NCBI RefSeq assembly: GCF_964340395.1
Contig: NC_135559.1
Location: forward strand, 21,539,621 to 21,603,620
Origin: Glandiceps talaboti
Taxonomy: Eukaryota; Hemichordata; Enteropneusta; Spengelidae
Reading direction: 5' to 3'
DNA: 64,000 nt
Shown here: positions 1 through 18,015 of the stretch, in pieces
Layout: each line of letters opens with the position of its first letter
Numbering within the stretch: position 1 is the stretch's first letter
Made by a program: the position numbers and the translations under genes
Notes under the pieces: model-generated
What the model was told of the DNA's origin: nothing
What the model saw: only the letters and a program-made list of their open reading frames with translations
Database searches by the model: none

Positions 1-849
1 AACTTGTAAAATCCATAAATCAATATTTCTTATATAGTTTGTCATGCTAGTAAATTACATAAGTGTCTTTGTTCTAGTAAGACTTTATTAACTTGTTTTA
101 TACCTTTTCGGATATATGATGCAAAAAACGAAAAAACGAGACGATTTGTGTTGAAAGACAAATCGAATATTGCATAAGATTGACCTGTGGGGGTAATTTT
201 GGTAGCGGTGAAAGAAAAAATATAGGGGCAACTGTAGGCTTAGCCACATCTAATTATAAATAATTATGATTGCATTGCGCATGTCAACTGGTGTTAAAGC
301 CTTAGCCAAATGTAGGCATTGAATGACGAAATTATCGTTTCGTTTAATGGACGGGTGAACGAGACGTAAACTGACCAAAATCGATGGATTGTCTTGCTTA
401 AGTCTATTAAAGTAAATAACATCGTTTCCATGGTATCTTCTTAAAGTCGTTAATATTGTAATTAATCCTAGAGAATATTATTTTAGTTTTTTCCTTTTGT
501 AAACTGCGTCATCTTCATTGTTGTATGAATCTGGTTTTCATTGAATTAGAAACTAGTTAATGAATTATATACCTAAAGTATACATGAAACCGTAAATTTT
601 GATTAATTTTTGAAGACACTACAATTTGACGATTTTATTATAAAGTAAAGACTAGTTGGTGAGATCTCCGGAAAGACGACATATATCCGAAGCAGTAGAT
701 GAACAGTGGATGTAAAAGTACATTTGAGAGGGTTGCCCACCCTAGGTAAATCAGCATAATTGTGTTAGATTGATGCCACGCAGAATTAGATATGAAGGTT
801 GCTATGACAACACAAAATCGATGAGGTATTGTCGACCTCTAGGCTTATG
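1..849. other. Non-coding upstream flank
   Basis: I see no coding exon, RNA gene or long open frame on either strand. The one structured part is the first copy of a diverged repeat at 483-650. The stretch lies directly upstream of the TATA element at 850 and could hold its enhancer sequences, but no binding site is convincing. Confidence 0.5.
483..650 (+). repeat. Diverged repeat pair, copy 1
   Basis: This segment aligns by eye with 2080-2250 in the same orientation. Shared landmarks in order are a T-rich start, GCGTCATC, a GAATTAG...TAGTTA.TGAATT block, GAAACCGT, TTTTGAAGAC, CTACAATTTG and a TTTTATTATA end. Identity looks like roughly 70-75%. It may be an old dispersed element or an old local duplication. 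No target-site duplication was found. Confidence 0.55.
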
Positions 850-885
850 TATAAAAGGAGGTGGGCAGTCTCTCGCATTCACTTC
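850..885 (+). promoter_or_regulatory. Core promoter: TATA box and initiator
   Basis: TATAAAAG at 850-857 is followed by an initiator match TCACTTC (YYANWYY) at 879-885, which places +1 at A881, about 31 bp downstream of the TATA box. That is the textbook spacing for a focused RNA polymerase II promoter. A strong splice donor follows at 1140 on the same strand. The nearest downstream gene of the host genome on this strand is the neuropeptide-like gene at 29170, whose first coding exon begins at its own start codon and so requires an upstream non-coding exon. The link is inference. Confidence 0.5.
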
Positions 886-1139
886 ATTTTGGTGAGTAGA
901 ACGCGATACTGTGCAGAGGAGATAGCTTCAAGAGGTTCCGCCGGTTTGATTAAATCGAAACCATCAGAAAGTTAGACTCACCTATTCTCCTCAATTCGCA
1001 ACAAAGCGTGAAGCTTTTTAGGACACAAGCTCCAACAACTCAATCAGAACATAACGCCAAAGTCTACACTTCAGGAACTGTAGACCACTTTGTTTGGTTT
1101 ATGATTCTCTAGCAACGGGAAGAGAGAAAAGTATTTAAG
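881..1139 (+). other. Candidate 5' untranslated exon
   Basis: This runs from the predicted start site to an AAG|GTAAGA donor (GT at 1140-1141). It contains only very short open frames. A second donor-like TTG|GTGAGT lies at about 891, too close to the start site to be likely. It could be the leader exon of the gene at 29170, which would make the first intron about 28 kb. RNA evidence is needed to show that these sites are used. Confidence 0.35.
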
Positions 1140-1893
1140 GTAAGATAAAAAAAACCGTACGGTTTATTAATGTTTGAATCATTTTCGTTGTGCAGATGAC
1201 TATTCAAATGGTTGTGTCACATAACTTGTGTCACCCTACGCTTCTTAAAAAAGCAGTACGATCCCTACCATAATCATAAATCCTTGAAGGTAGCAACTTA
1301 TTTTGAAGTGTAGTTTGTGCAAGATATTTCGAATTTAACAACGTTCATTACATATGGTTATTAACGTCTAAATTTCTCTAACTTATTCTCGAATACCGTA
1401 CTTTCCACATTTTGTATGATCCTACACCTAGAAAAAGAAATATATATATTTATATTTATATGCGGCAAGAGAACTTAACATGTATTTTGCGTGCGCCATT
1501 GACAGTACATCGAACGTTACCGCCTTTCAAAATGTAGAGATTTCAAACTATAGTATCTGCTTTTTATGGTTTCATAATTTAAAGAACGTCTATAACTGAT
1601 TTAGAAAACCTTCATTTCGAAATCCCGAAGGGTTTTGAAAAGAATTGTATAATGGCATGTCACTATTAAATTTTGTAACAAGAATCACAAACTTGTTACT
1701 ACTATTTTCAACATAAACGATATGTTTTGATAAGTATTTTAATATGCACGTAATCTTAATGGCAATATGTATGAGCTTGTACTGTAATTCGAGTCCTGCC
1801 ATGACAAATTGGTTCACTTCGCTGTTTGACTTTCAATCCCTGGTTCTGGAATAACAAAACACATATATAATATAATCAATGGCCAATGTTAGA

Positions 1894-1945
1894 GTGCGTG
1901 AACACGCATTTTAGGAGATTTCCTTTATAGATATTCCTCCTAAAA
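1894..1945. repeat. Two adjacent inverted repeats
   Basis: TGCGTG-AA-CACGCA forms a perfect short palindrome at about 1894-1907. It is followed by TTTTAGGAG at 1909-1917, whose complement CTCCTAAAA lies at about 1937-1945. The first contains GCGTG on both strands, the core bound by bHLH-PAS factors such as AhR/ARNT and HIF. Function is unproven. Confidence 0.4.
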
Positions 1946-2079
1946 AAAATTTTTTCCGACTTTCATGATCGCTTAAACTATCACCAAAGCGTATTTCTTT
2001 TTAAAAGACATACATGCACCGGGCGTGACAAGGTATATTTATATCTGTAACTGGATTTCTCGCCTTTGTGTTGTCACGT

Positions 2080-2250
2080 CCAGTTTTTCATTTTTTCTTT
2101 GTATATTTCGTCATCGTCGGTGTGTAAATGAGGTTCCAAGGAATAAGGAATTAGTTATTGAATTCACACCTTAGGAATCTACGAAACCGTGAATTGACTT
2201 TAAGTTTTGAAGACTACAATTTGCCGAGTTTTATTATATTATAAGGTGAA
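2080..2250 (+). repeat. Diverged repeat pair, copy 2
   Basis: Partner of 483-650, about 1.6 kb downstream in the same orientation. The shared blocks appear in the same order (CGTCATCGTC, GAATTAGTTA, GAAACCGTGAATT, TTTTGAAGACTACAATTTG, GTTTTATTATA), with many substitutions and small indels between them. Confidence 0.55.
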
Positions 2251-3280
2251 AGGGTATGCATCTGTAATCGTTTCTGCATTTCTTAGTATTTGTAATATGC
2301 ATTAGAGCAACGATATTATGTATAGGTCTGATTACAGGAACGCGTGTGACAAGATGTCTATACAGCTTATTACACCGCCTGTAAAATTAGAAAAGATATA
2401 TTAATTGTGAAAACAGACTCTAGACCATAGTCTAGATAAAAGATTGTCTACTTAAACACAAGATTCTAAATACGAAAGCGACCCAGTTTTGCAACAATTT
2501 TACCCTGTCGTATATCGCCAGGATATTATAGACACAACACCTCTAATGAGATCGAAAAATGTGTCTTCCTTGAAGAGGAAATTTAAAGCGATAATAATAT
2601 AAGCGATACGTTGAGATCAAACTACCCATGTCAAAAATGACATAAATATAACGTAAATCTCAACGTGAGGATTCTACATTTTGATTGAGAGTAATTGATT
2701 GAAGTTGATGAATCAATCCAATCATTCGATGGGTTAATTCAAATTACCGGGCATTGATAACAGGACATTTAATTCTGAATAAATTCACATTTTTGTCAGA
2801 TGACTGTACATAAGTAAGACTGCGATTGGTATAAACGCTGTCTGCCATACATAAAAGTGTCTTTAAAGTCAACATATTTCGATGTCGATGGTGTCAAAAC
2901 ATCAGTGAACAATTGTACAAATGAGACATTTTGCTTACTAACCATTGATACAGAACAGTTGTACAAATCAAGAATGATTGAATTCATTACAAATTAGACT
3001 GAGCTTTGGTTAAGTTAAAAATACATCGTTTACTGAAACGTATTTATCGTGACAATGTTTATTGTATGATTAATTCGCCTATACACCTGGTTTACATGTC
3101 TCCAGAATACAATTGTAATATTCTCTGTATCCTGGATAAAATAGGTAATCCCTTTCGACATAATAATTTGTCACTTGGACACATCTATTATCTCTTACAT
3201 CAATGTGTACTATACTTGATCTACGTATACGTATACGATTGCATTTAGGAGTTGTTACACTTTATTTTCTTCATCCTAAA

Positions 3281-3442
3281 CTACTACTACTGCTACTACT
3301 TTTACTCCCACTCATACTCCTCCTCCTCATCCTCCTTGTTATCATCATCATCATCATCATCATCGTCGTCGTCGTCGTCGTCGTCGTCACCACCACCACC
3401 ACCACCACCACCACCATCATTATCATCGTCGTCGTCGTCACC

Positions 3443-3494
<52 letters not shown>

Positions 3495-3499
3495 CCACC

Positions 3500-3533
<34 letters not shown>

Positions 3534-3557
3534 TCATCATCATAGTCGTCGTCGTCG

Positions 3558-3588
<31 letters not shown>

Positions 3589-3593
3589 CATCA
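3281..3593 (+). repeat. Compound trinucleotide microsatellite
   Basis: Successive homogeneous runs of (TAC), (CTC/ATC), (ATC), (GTC), (CAC), (ATC), (GTC), (CAC), (ATC), (CAC), (ATC), (GTC) and finally (GTT). All runs keep the same three-base phase, so homopolymeric open frames appear in several frames. These are not genes. Confidence 0.9.
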
Positions 3594-3770
3594 TTCACAT
3601 TGCCATTGTCATCGTAATCATTTCTAGTCATTGCTCCTATCATTATCTTCTTCTTCTACATCATTATCATCTTCATAGTAACATCATTGCCTCTCATTAG
3701 CAGCAACCCCATGACATGAATAGTGTCACTTTCGACAGTGTTAACCTCATTAACTCAGTTAGTAGAATAC

Positions 3771-3778
3771 TGACGTCA
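3771..3778. promoter_or_regulatory. CRE palindrome TGACGTCA
   Basis: Perfect full cAMP-response element. Two more full copies occur in the window, at 5520-5527 (inside HECT exon 1) and 35198-35205 (neuropeptide-like gene intron). No TATA element sits at a useful distance, so its role is unknown. Confidence 0.3.
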
Positions 3779-4017
3779 GAAGTGGTTTACGCTCTGTTCT
3801 CCTTTTTCTCCCTATACATTATTTACACCTACTTGGAATAGAACTATCGTGATCTAACAATACTTAGATGATGGCGAAACACCAACGCATACTTGAGGAC
3901 GAACATGTAGGTCTATAGATTAAACGTAAAGTCATGCCTCTTTATGTTATCAAAAAGATGCAAAATTAGCTTACTTATTTTATGTCATGATTGGTTCCCA
4001 ATTACTACTATTGGTAC

Positions 4018-4023
4018 TAAAGT
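4018..4023 (+). other. Left target-site duplication TAAAGT
   Basis: TAAAGT lies directly outside the left terminus TATGGAAAGCC and is repeated perfectly at 18010-18015 directly outside the right terminus. A perfect 6-bp duplication shows that the element between them arrived by DDE-type transposition and has kept both ends. Confidence 0.92.
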
Positions 4024-5187
4024 TATGGAAAGCCACAACTGACTTAAGTGTGCAATTACTATAATTGTATGTGCAAATACTATGTTATTATGTGCATTCA
4101 ATAGTTTATTATGTACTTACCTTAAGTTATTATGTGCATACTGTATCATTCTATGTACAGTTACTATTATTGTATGTGCAAACACTATGTTATTATGTGC
4201 ATTTAATAGTTTATTATGTACAGTTACTATTATTGTATGTGCTAACACTATGTTATTATGTGCATTTAATAGTTTATTATGTACAGTTACTATTATTGTA
4301 TGTGCTAACACTATGTTATTATGTGCATTAAATAGTTTATTATGTACAGTTACTATTATTGTATGTGATAACACTATGTTATTTGCATTAAATAGTTTAT
4401 TATGTACAGTTACTATTATTGTATGTGCTAACACTATGTTATTATGTGCATTAAATAGTTTATTATGTGCAAATATTAAGTTATTATGTGCATACTGTAT
4501 TATTATATGTACAGTTACTATTATTATATGTGCGAACACTATGTTATTATGTGCATTAAATAGTTTATTATGTGCAAATATTAAGTTATTATGTGCATAC
4601 TGTATTATTATATGTACAGTTACTATTATTATATGCGCTAACACTATGTTATTACGTGCATTAAGTATTTTATTATGTGCAAATATTAAGTTATTATGTG
4701 CATACTGTATTATTATATGTACAGTTACTATTATTATATGCGGTAACACTATGTTATTATGTGCATTAAGTATTTTATTATCTGCAAATCTTAAGTTATT
4801 ATGTGCATACTGTATTATTATATGTACAGTTACTATTATTGTATGTGCAAACACTATGTTATTATGTGCATTAAATATTTTATTATGTGCAAATATTGAA
4901 TTATTATGTGCATACTGTATTATTATATGTACAGTTACTATTATTATATGCGCTAACACTATGTTATTATGTGCATTAAATATTTTATTATGTGCAAATC
5001 TTAAGTTATTATGTGCATACTGTATTATTATATGTACAGTTACTATTATTATATGTGCGAACACTATGTTATTATGTGCATTAAATATTTTATTATGTGC
5101 AAATATTAAGTTATTATGAGCATACTGTATTATTATATGTACAGTTACTATTATTATATGCGGTAACACTACGTCGTTATGCGCATA
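4024..5187 (+). repeat. Left terminal inverted repeat, 21-bp minisatellite
   Basis: A unique tip of about 45 bp leads into a tandem array. The base unit is 21 bp, for example TTATTATGTGCA followed by a variable 9-bp tail. Units are grouped as 3 x 21 = 63 bp (outer part) and 5 x 21 = 105 bp (inner part). The same array occurs inverted at 16563-18009. Because 21 is divisible by three, long Cys/Leu/Tyr-rich open frames run through it on both strands; they are not genes. Such subterminal arrays often serve as transposase binding sites, and that role is inferred here. Confidence 0.9.
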
Positions 5188-5314
5188 CAGTAGTTTATTA
5201 AGGGGTTTCGTTAAGATCCCCCGCTAGAGGGCACACTTTCTCAGATTCAAACACGCACGCGCCGACTCGGGTTGCTGTTGTGTATGTTATCGTTTTGCGA
5301 GCCCGTCGTCTGTC
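5188..5314 (+). promoter_or_regulatory. Presumed promoter of HECT gene, CTCF-like motif
   Basis: This short unique segment between the terminal repeat and the start codon must hold the promoter or 5' UTR unless transcription begins in the repeat itself. It is GC-richer than its surroundings and has no TATA box. CCGCTAGAGGGCAC at 5221-5234 matches 13 of 14 positions of the animal CTCF core (CCASYAGRKGGCRS). The motif match is seen; binding is inference. Confidence 0.4.
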
Positions 5315-12441
<7,127 letters not shown>

Positions 12442-12747
12442 CATTGATATTTCACATTACTACTGAATCTATCAAGATATCAAATGGCAGACAGGTCCTG
12501 TGGGTGATAGTTTTGTTGTAACTTGAACAAAAGACAAACTTTCACAAGTTACCATCTAGTTATCAGTTGGTACAAAATGATTGCACATCATTTCTTTTCA
12601 GGTTGATTTCAGACCTTCATCCTTTGTCTGTCTGTCCGTCGTCAATCAACTTTTTAGGGCCTCCCACCAACAAAGTCAAAGTCATGGCAAATTGGTGCAC
12701 AATATGATCTAATATGGCCACCAAATGGTCATTTGGTTATGATTTTT

Positions 12748-13886
12748 TAGCACAACTGAACTGAGGTTCAGTAGTGCTATAGGGATCGCCCGGCATCTGT
12801 CTGTCTGTCTGTCTGTGTGTGTGTGTAAACAACTTAAAGTCAAAAAATGCTGAACCGATTGCCATGATATTTGGTGGGTTCATTACCTTGGGTGTCTAGT
12901 TGGGAAATTGTTCAAATCAAAATGATCGCATCACAGGTGTGTGATTTGGGTAAAAAAAAATTGATTTTTGGTCAAAAAACTTAAACTCAGAAACTACTGG
13001 GCAGATTGGTGCAAAATTTGGTGGGAAGATTCTTTAAGAAGAGTCAAGTAAGATTTGTTCATGACATGATGATTCCATCAGTGATATGCAAATTAGGGCT
13101 AAAAATGTGTCTTTTTGGTTAAAAATCTATAATTCCAAAACTACTGAGCAGATTGGGCTGAAATTTGATGGGGATGCATCTAGGGATGTATGGATGAAGA
13201 TATATTAAGCATACAATAATTCCATGAGTGATATGCAAATTAGGTGTAAGAATGTTCATTTTTGGTCAAAAACTTATATCTCAAAAAGTACTTGGTCAAT
13301 GAGTCTGAAACTTGGTGTGATGGTTCCGAAAGTGGTATTCTGCAGATTTTCTTCAATTTTTTTTGACAAAATTGACCCTAGCAACCATGACCACACCCTT
13401 AGCAACAACCAAATGGTAGTATACTTTGGTCAAATAACAACATCATCTGGTGGCAAGTGAATAAACATTCAAAAAATGTATGCAAATACCCTAGCAACCA
13501 TGACCACGCCCATAGCAACAGCCAAACGGTGGTGTATTTCACAAAGATAACAACAGGGTTTAATAGACAATTGAATAAACATTCAAAAAATGTATGTAAA
13601 TACCCTAGTAACCATGACCACGCCTATAGCAACAGCCAAATGATCACGTGTATTGCAAAGACAATATCAGGAATTCATACATAAGTGAACAAAAACATAC
13701 ATAAATGTATGCAAATATATCTAACAACATGACCACACCCATAGCAACAGCCAAATGATAGCATTTATCGTAAAGATAGCAACATGGTTGGATAGGCAAC
13801 TGGATAGTTATTCAGCAAATGAACACCTATTGTTAGCATGGACTAGCATATGGATAAACATTTTTAAAAACTGTACAGTTGTGCTA
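12748..13886 (+). repeat. Nested repeat family, copy C
   Basis: The best-preserved copy. TAGCACAACTGAAC folds onto GTTCAGTAGTGCTA to make a hairpin at the left end, followed by GGGATCGCCCGGC, a (CTGT)n/(GT)n run and at least four units around CAACCATGACCACGCCCATAG. It ends CAGTTGTGCTA. A dinucleotide TA flanks the inverted GCACAACTG ends on both sides, which could be a TA target site. Confidence 0.75.
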
Positions 13887-14589
13887 CAACGCCATTGGTG
13901 GTATTTTTCATGTACAGAGCCAGCATTTGGACATTAGTGGTTGATTTCTCTTGAAATGTATTTGAATGTGTATGTAATAATAGTTTCTTGGTCTACCTTG
14001 TATTAATGCTGGAAAATCCAGTATTTGAATTACCAACACAACCTATATACTGTACATGCAGTTATTACATGTATCATCATTATTGTTGAATATTAGATAG
14101 AGATTCAAGTTTATGCCTAAATCATTAATCAACAAGATTCACCATTTATAATTCTCAAAGTTAGTTCTGAGGTCCTTTATCACTTGCTGCCATGTTTGAA
14201 TTATACAGGCTTTCAAACTACAACTTTCAGAACACATTAAAAAAACCCAGAAAATTTGTTCATTGAACACTGTTTTTATTGCATGATCGCTTTGTCAATA
14301 TGGGTACAATACAGAAGCTGCTTTGTTGTCAATCAAAGTGAAGCCTATTCTCATGGAAAAGTACCTGTTTGTAAGTAGAAAACCAACTGTACAAAGGTTT
14401 TCACTATATTTATGTCCACATATTGTCATGCAGTTGTTATTAGGACTTATAGATTGGGTTCGATCTGTGCACGAGTCCGTCCATCTGGAGCTGTTTCTTG
14501 GACATGCCTGGTCCATTTTATTTTTCAAACTTGGCATAATGGCAACGTGCTATGAGATACATATGCATGTCACTTTTTTTGAAAAATTA

Positions 14590-14860
14590 TCGCATCAGAG
14601 ATACGGATTTTGAGTTTGAGTCAAAAAATGTGTTTTTTGGTTTAAAAAACACCTATCTCCAAAATTACATGGTCGATTGGCAAGATATTTGGTGGGAACA
14701 TTCTTATGGGTGACTTAATTAATATTTGTTTATGACATGATGATTATCCCAAAAATATGCAAAGTAGGGTTAAAAATATGTCTTTTTGGTCAAAAATGTA
14801 TAATACAAAACTACTCATTAGATTAGTGTGAAATTTGGGTGGAACATTGTTCATGGTGTT
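14590..14860 (+). repeat. Nested repeat family, internal fragment E
   Basis: Matches the central part of copy C (about 12940-13180). Shared blocks are the TTTTTGGT..AAAA stretch, GATTGG...ATTTGGTGGGAA, TTTATGACATGATGATT, and AAAAATATGTCTTTTTGG. Both ends of the family are missing. Confidence 0.55.
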
Positions 14861-15014
14861 TATATCAAGAGTTGTTCAAATAAAACACACTTAGAAAATA
14901 AAGTTTGTTGGGGTAATTATGAACTTAAATCATGTCATATCAGACTGGTTCACCAGATATAGACTTTATCTTTCCAGTATTTTCAATACAATGTCTCCCT
15001 GACAGTGCATCATT

Positions 15015-16397
15015 CTAGTGTCTATCAGAATGGTGAATGATTAATTGTAAGGCTTTCAGGTACATATCAATACTGTAGTTTTCTGCTGACACGTCAGTTA
15101 CTGGTACTTGATGCCTCAGCTCTTCATAGCACTGCTCACTCACTTGCACTGATAGTGGTTGCAAGATTGGTCTTGAGGCTGCATCACTTTCCTCTTCATC
15201 TTCTACAATGCCTTCAACACCATACATGTTTATTTCATTTGTGGCAAGTTCTATACCAACTGGGTTCTGAAGCTGACCAGATACCCACAAACGGAGTGGA
15301 GAAGACCTTGTTGTGCGCATGCGGTGGTTTGACCAGGCCCTTCTCCATATTTCCAACTGCTCATTAATTCGTGGTAGATACACATAATGGAGAGCAGCCA
15401 GGTGTATGGGATTCAATGGATCCAAAATACCTCTCTCTTCCATGAAATGAAAGAGCTGATAATATAGTGACGCAACACCTTCAAAGACATCTCTCCAAAG
15501 TCTCTCAATCCTCTGATTGTGTACGCTCTTTCCTGTGATCATACTACCTCGATTCGCTCCTCGTGTCTGTATCATGTAGTCAGCAATACTGACATTCTCA
15601 AGTCCCATATCAGATCTTACTCTACTGGGAACACCATAGCTGCTTACTGCTTTCTTGAAACACTCAAGGAGAGTGGCTGCCTTGTTGTTATCTTTACATT
15701 CCAACATCACAGGCAACCGGCTAAAGCCATCAATACCACCAATTATGACCAAACACCAACGTATGAGTTTATGATTTGTGTCCACATGCCACAATTGGTT
15801 GGGGCCTTTTACATTATACACCCGCCGGCGTAGTCGATTTTTCTTCCGAGCATGCACTCCCTCATCATCAACCCTATGTATGCTATCACGTAGTCGCATG
15901 CGTTGAACTTTTACTCCAAATTTTTCCTTGAGAAGACATTTTACCATGTTCTCACCACAGTTAGGATATTGTTGTGCAAGCTGATGGACAAGGAAATCAA
16001 GATCGTCATCTGATATGCCAGAAAAGTTCATTTTACTTAGTCCATATGTCTGCATTCTCCTGTAGATGGTTCTCTCAGACACTGACAACATAGTTGCTAT
16101 TTCAGATATCATGAATCCTTCTTCCAAGTGGTTTTGTAGGATGTCTCTAGGTATAAAATACTGTGGTGGACCATATCCTTCATGCATCTTAACTGGAGGT
16201 TTTGACCCATGTGACACACACAAAATACGTAATGCCATTATATTCTGAGAGTTGTGCATACCCAATGAATGAAAGTCAGCGATCGATAATTGACAAATAT
16301 GTGCTGGAGTAATCTTCTCCTCTTCAAATTTGTCAACCAGATTGCCTAGGTTCAGCCTAAAAAGTAAATCAGCCATTGAAGAATGTTGCTTTTCCAT
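15015..16397 (-). CDS. DDE integrase-type transposase with SAM and HTH
   Basis: An intronless 460-residue frame that is intact from start to stop. Order: SAM-like domain (about 5-60), helix-turn-helix (about 90-120, with [17 protein letters not shown]), a second helical segment (about 128-175), basic stretch RKKNRLRRR, then a retroviral/IS-type integrase core (about 195-330). The likely catalytic triad is D206 (LWHVD), D263 (VRSD) and E298 (QRIER), with 34 residues between the second D and E, close to the DD35E of IS3/IS481 and retroviral integrases. The C-terminal tail is acidic (VEDEEESD). It should bind the terminal repeats and cut and join the element. It begins about 165 bp inside the right terminal repeat. 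Similar proteins are widespread in fish and cnidarian databases as uncharacterised integrase-core proteins (recollection). The triad is complete, so activity is plausible. Confidence 0.93.
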   Translation of the reverse strand: MEKQHSSMADLLFRLNLGNLVDKFEEEKITPAHICQLSIADFHSLGMHNSQNIMALRILCVSHGSKPPVKMHEGYGPPQYFIPRDILQNHLEEGFMISEIATMLSVSERTIYRRMQTYGLSKMNFSGISDDDLDFLVHQLAQQYPNCGENMVKCLLKEKFGVKVQRMRLRDSIHRVDDEGVHARKKNRLRRRVYNVKGPNQLWHVDTNHKLIRWCLVIIGGIDGFSRLPVMLECKDNNKAATLLECFKKAVSSYGVPSRVRSDMGLENVSIADYMIQTRGANRGSMITGKSVHNQRIERLWRDVFEGVASLYYQLFHFMEERGILDPLNPIHLAALHYVYLPRINEQLEIWRRAWSNHRMRTTRSSPLRLWVSGQLQNPVGIELATNEINMYGVEGIVEDEEESDAASRPILQPLSVQVSEQCYEELRHQVPVTDVSAENYSIDMYLKALQLIIHHSDRH

Positions 16398-16562
16398 GAT
16401 GAAAAGGAAAGATCTGTTTCAAGTTGCCTGCTTATGATTATGAACAACTGCTCTAAGAATTTGTTCCAGGTCATTGGGCATGCTCAGTTTAGCCATATTG
16501 CATCATGGGAAGGCTGTATGCATATTAAATGCAAAAAAATAATCACATATTGTAATGAAAAT
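16398..16562 (-). promoter_or_regulatory. Presumed promoter of the transposase gene
   Basis: Short unique gap between the transposase start codon and the right terminal repeat. There is no TATA box at a good distance. By position it mirrors the 127-bp gap upstream of the HECT gene, but the two gaps share no obvious sequence, so any shared control would have to lie in the terminal repeats. Confidence 0.3.
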
Positions 16563-18009
16563 ACTGTGCACGTACAATGATAGTACTATGTTGAGTATGC
16601 ACATAATGTCCTAAAGTCTGTCCATAATATACTATCGAGTTAATGTTATAACATAGCGTTAGCACATACAATAATAGTAACTGTACATTGAATAATACAG
16701 TATGTACATAATAACTTAAGGTTAGTACATAATAAACTATTAAATGCACATAATAACATAGTGTTTGCACATACAATAATAGTAACTGCACATATAATAA
16801 TACAGTACGCACATAATAACTTAATATTTGCACATAATAAAATATCTAATGCACATAATAACATAGTGTTAGCACATACAATAATAGTAACTGTACATAT
16901 AATAATACAGTATGCACATAATAACTTAATATTTGCACTTAATAAACTATTTAATGCACATAATAACATAGTGTTAGTGCATATAATAATAGTAACTGTA
17001 CATATAATAATACAGTATGCACATAATAACTTAATATTTGCACTTAATAAACTATTTAATGCACATAATAACATAGTGTTAGCGCATATAATAATAGTAA
17101 CTGTACATATAATAATACATTATGTACATATAATAATACAGTATGCACATAATAACTTAATATTTGCACATAATAACATAGTGTTAGCGCATATAATAAT
17201 AGTAACTGTACATATAATAATACAGTATGCACATAATAACTTAATATTTGCACATAATAAAATACTTAATGCACATAATAACATAGTGTTAGCGCATATA
17301 ATAATAGTAACTGTACATATAATAATACAGTATGCACATAATAACTTAAGATTTGCACATAATAAAATACTTAATGCACATAATAACATAGTGTTAGCGC
17401 ATATAATAATAGTAACTGTACATATAATAATACAGTATGCACATAATAACTTAATATTTGCACATAATAAACTATTTAATGCACATAATAACATAGTGTT
17501 CGCACATATAATAATAGTAACTACATATAATAATACAGTATGCACATAATAACTTAATATTTGCACATAATAAACTATTTAATGCACATAATAACATAGT
17601 GTTAGCACATACAATAATAGTAACTGTACATAATAAACTATTTAATGCAAATAACATAGTGTTATCACATACAATAATAGTAACTGTACATAATAAACTA
17701 TTTAATGCACATAATAACATAGTGTTAGCACATACAATAATAGTAACTGTACATAATAAACTATTAAATGCACATAATAACATAGTGTTAGCACATACAA
17801 TAATAGTAACTGTACATAATAAACTATTAAATGCACATAATAACATAGTGTTTGCACATACAATAATAGTAACTGTACATAGAATGATACAGTATGCACA
17901 TAATAACTTAAGGTAAGTACATAATAAACTATTGAATGCACATAATAACATAGTATTTGCACATACAATTATAGTAATTGCACACTTAAGTCAGTTGTGG
18001 CTTTCCATA
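16563..18009 (-). repeat. Right terminal inverted repeat, 21-bp minisatellite
   Basis: Inverted counterpart of 4024-5187, ending GGCTTTCCATA. It is longer (about 1.45 kb) because it has more 105-bp groups. The outer roughly 490 bp match the left end base for base by eye, including a 17-bp variant of the 21-bp unit (3-bp deletion near 17650). The first difference I noticed is a missing GT near 17522. Long open frames through it are products of the 21-bp period. Confidence 0.9.
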
Positions 18010-18015
18010 TAAAGT
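18010..18015 (+). other. Right target-site duplication TAAAGT
   Basis: Perfect copy of 4018-4023 directly outside the right terminus. Removing the element and one copy gives a continuous AC-TAAAGT-CC host sequence. Confidence 0.92.

Larger units (their letters stand above)
1140..4017. other. Non-coding, presumed intron or intergenic
   Basis: No coding exon was recognised. It contains the second copy of the diverged repeat (2080-2250), two adjacent palindromes (1894-1945), a compound trinucleotide microsatellite (3281-3593) and one full CRE palindrome (3771-3778). Short open frames in this stretch have no codon structure or family resemblance. Confidence 0.5.
12442..15014. other. Spacer between convergent transposon genes
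   Basis: No coding exon. It holds repeat copies C (12748-13886) and E (about 14590-14860). A TTTATT at about 14274, read on the - strand as AATAAA, is the nearest poly(A)-like signal downstream of the integrase gene. No clear AATAAA follows the HECT stop within 150 bp. Confidence 0.5.

Noticed and set aside
3203-3700. Homopolymeric Ile/Val/Thr, Ser/Pro or Asp/Gly proteins
   Set aside because: Trinucleotide microsatellite read in different frames.
4065-5169. Cys/Leu/Tyr-rich or His/Asn-rich proteins of about 345-350 residues
   Set aside because: They run through the 21-bp terminal-repeat array on both strands. The period is divisible by three, so open frames arise automatically. The same applies at 16543-17968.
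15155-16248. Several + strand open frames of 60-104 codons
   Set aside because: Shadows of the transposase gene, which is on the - strand and has full domain support.
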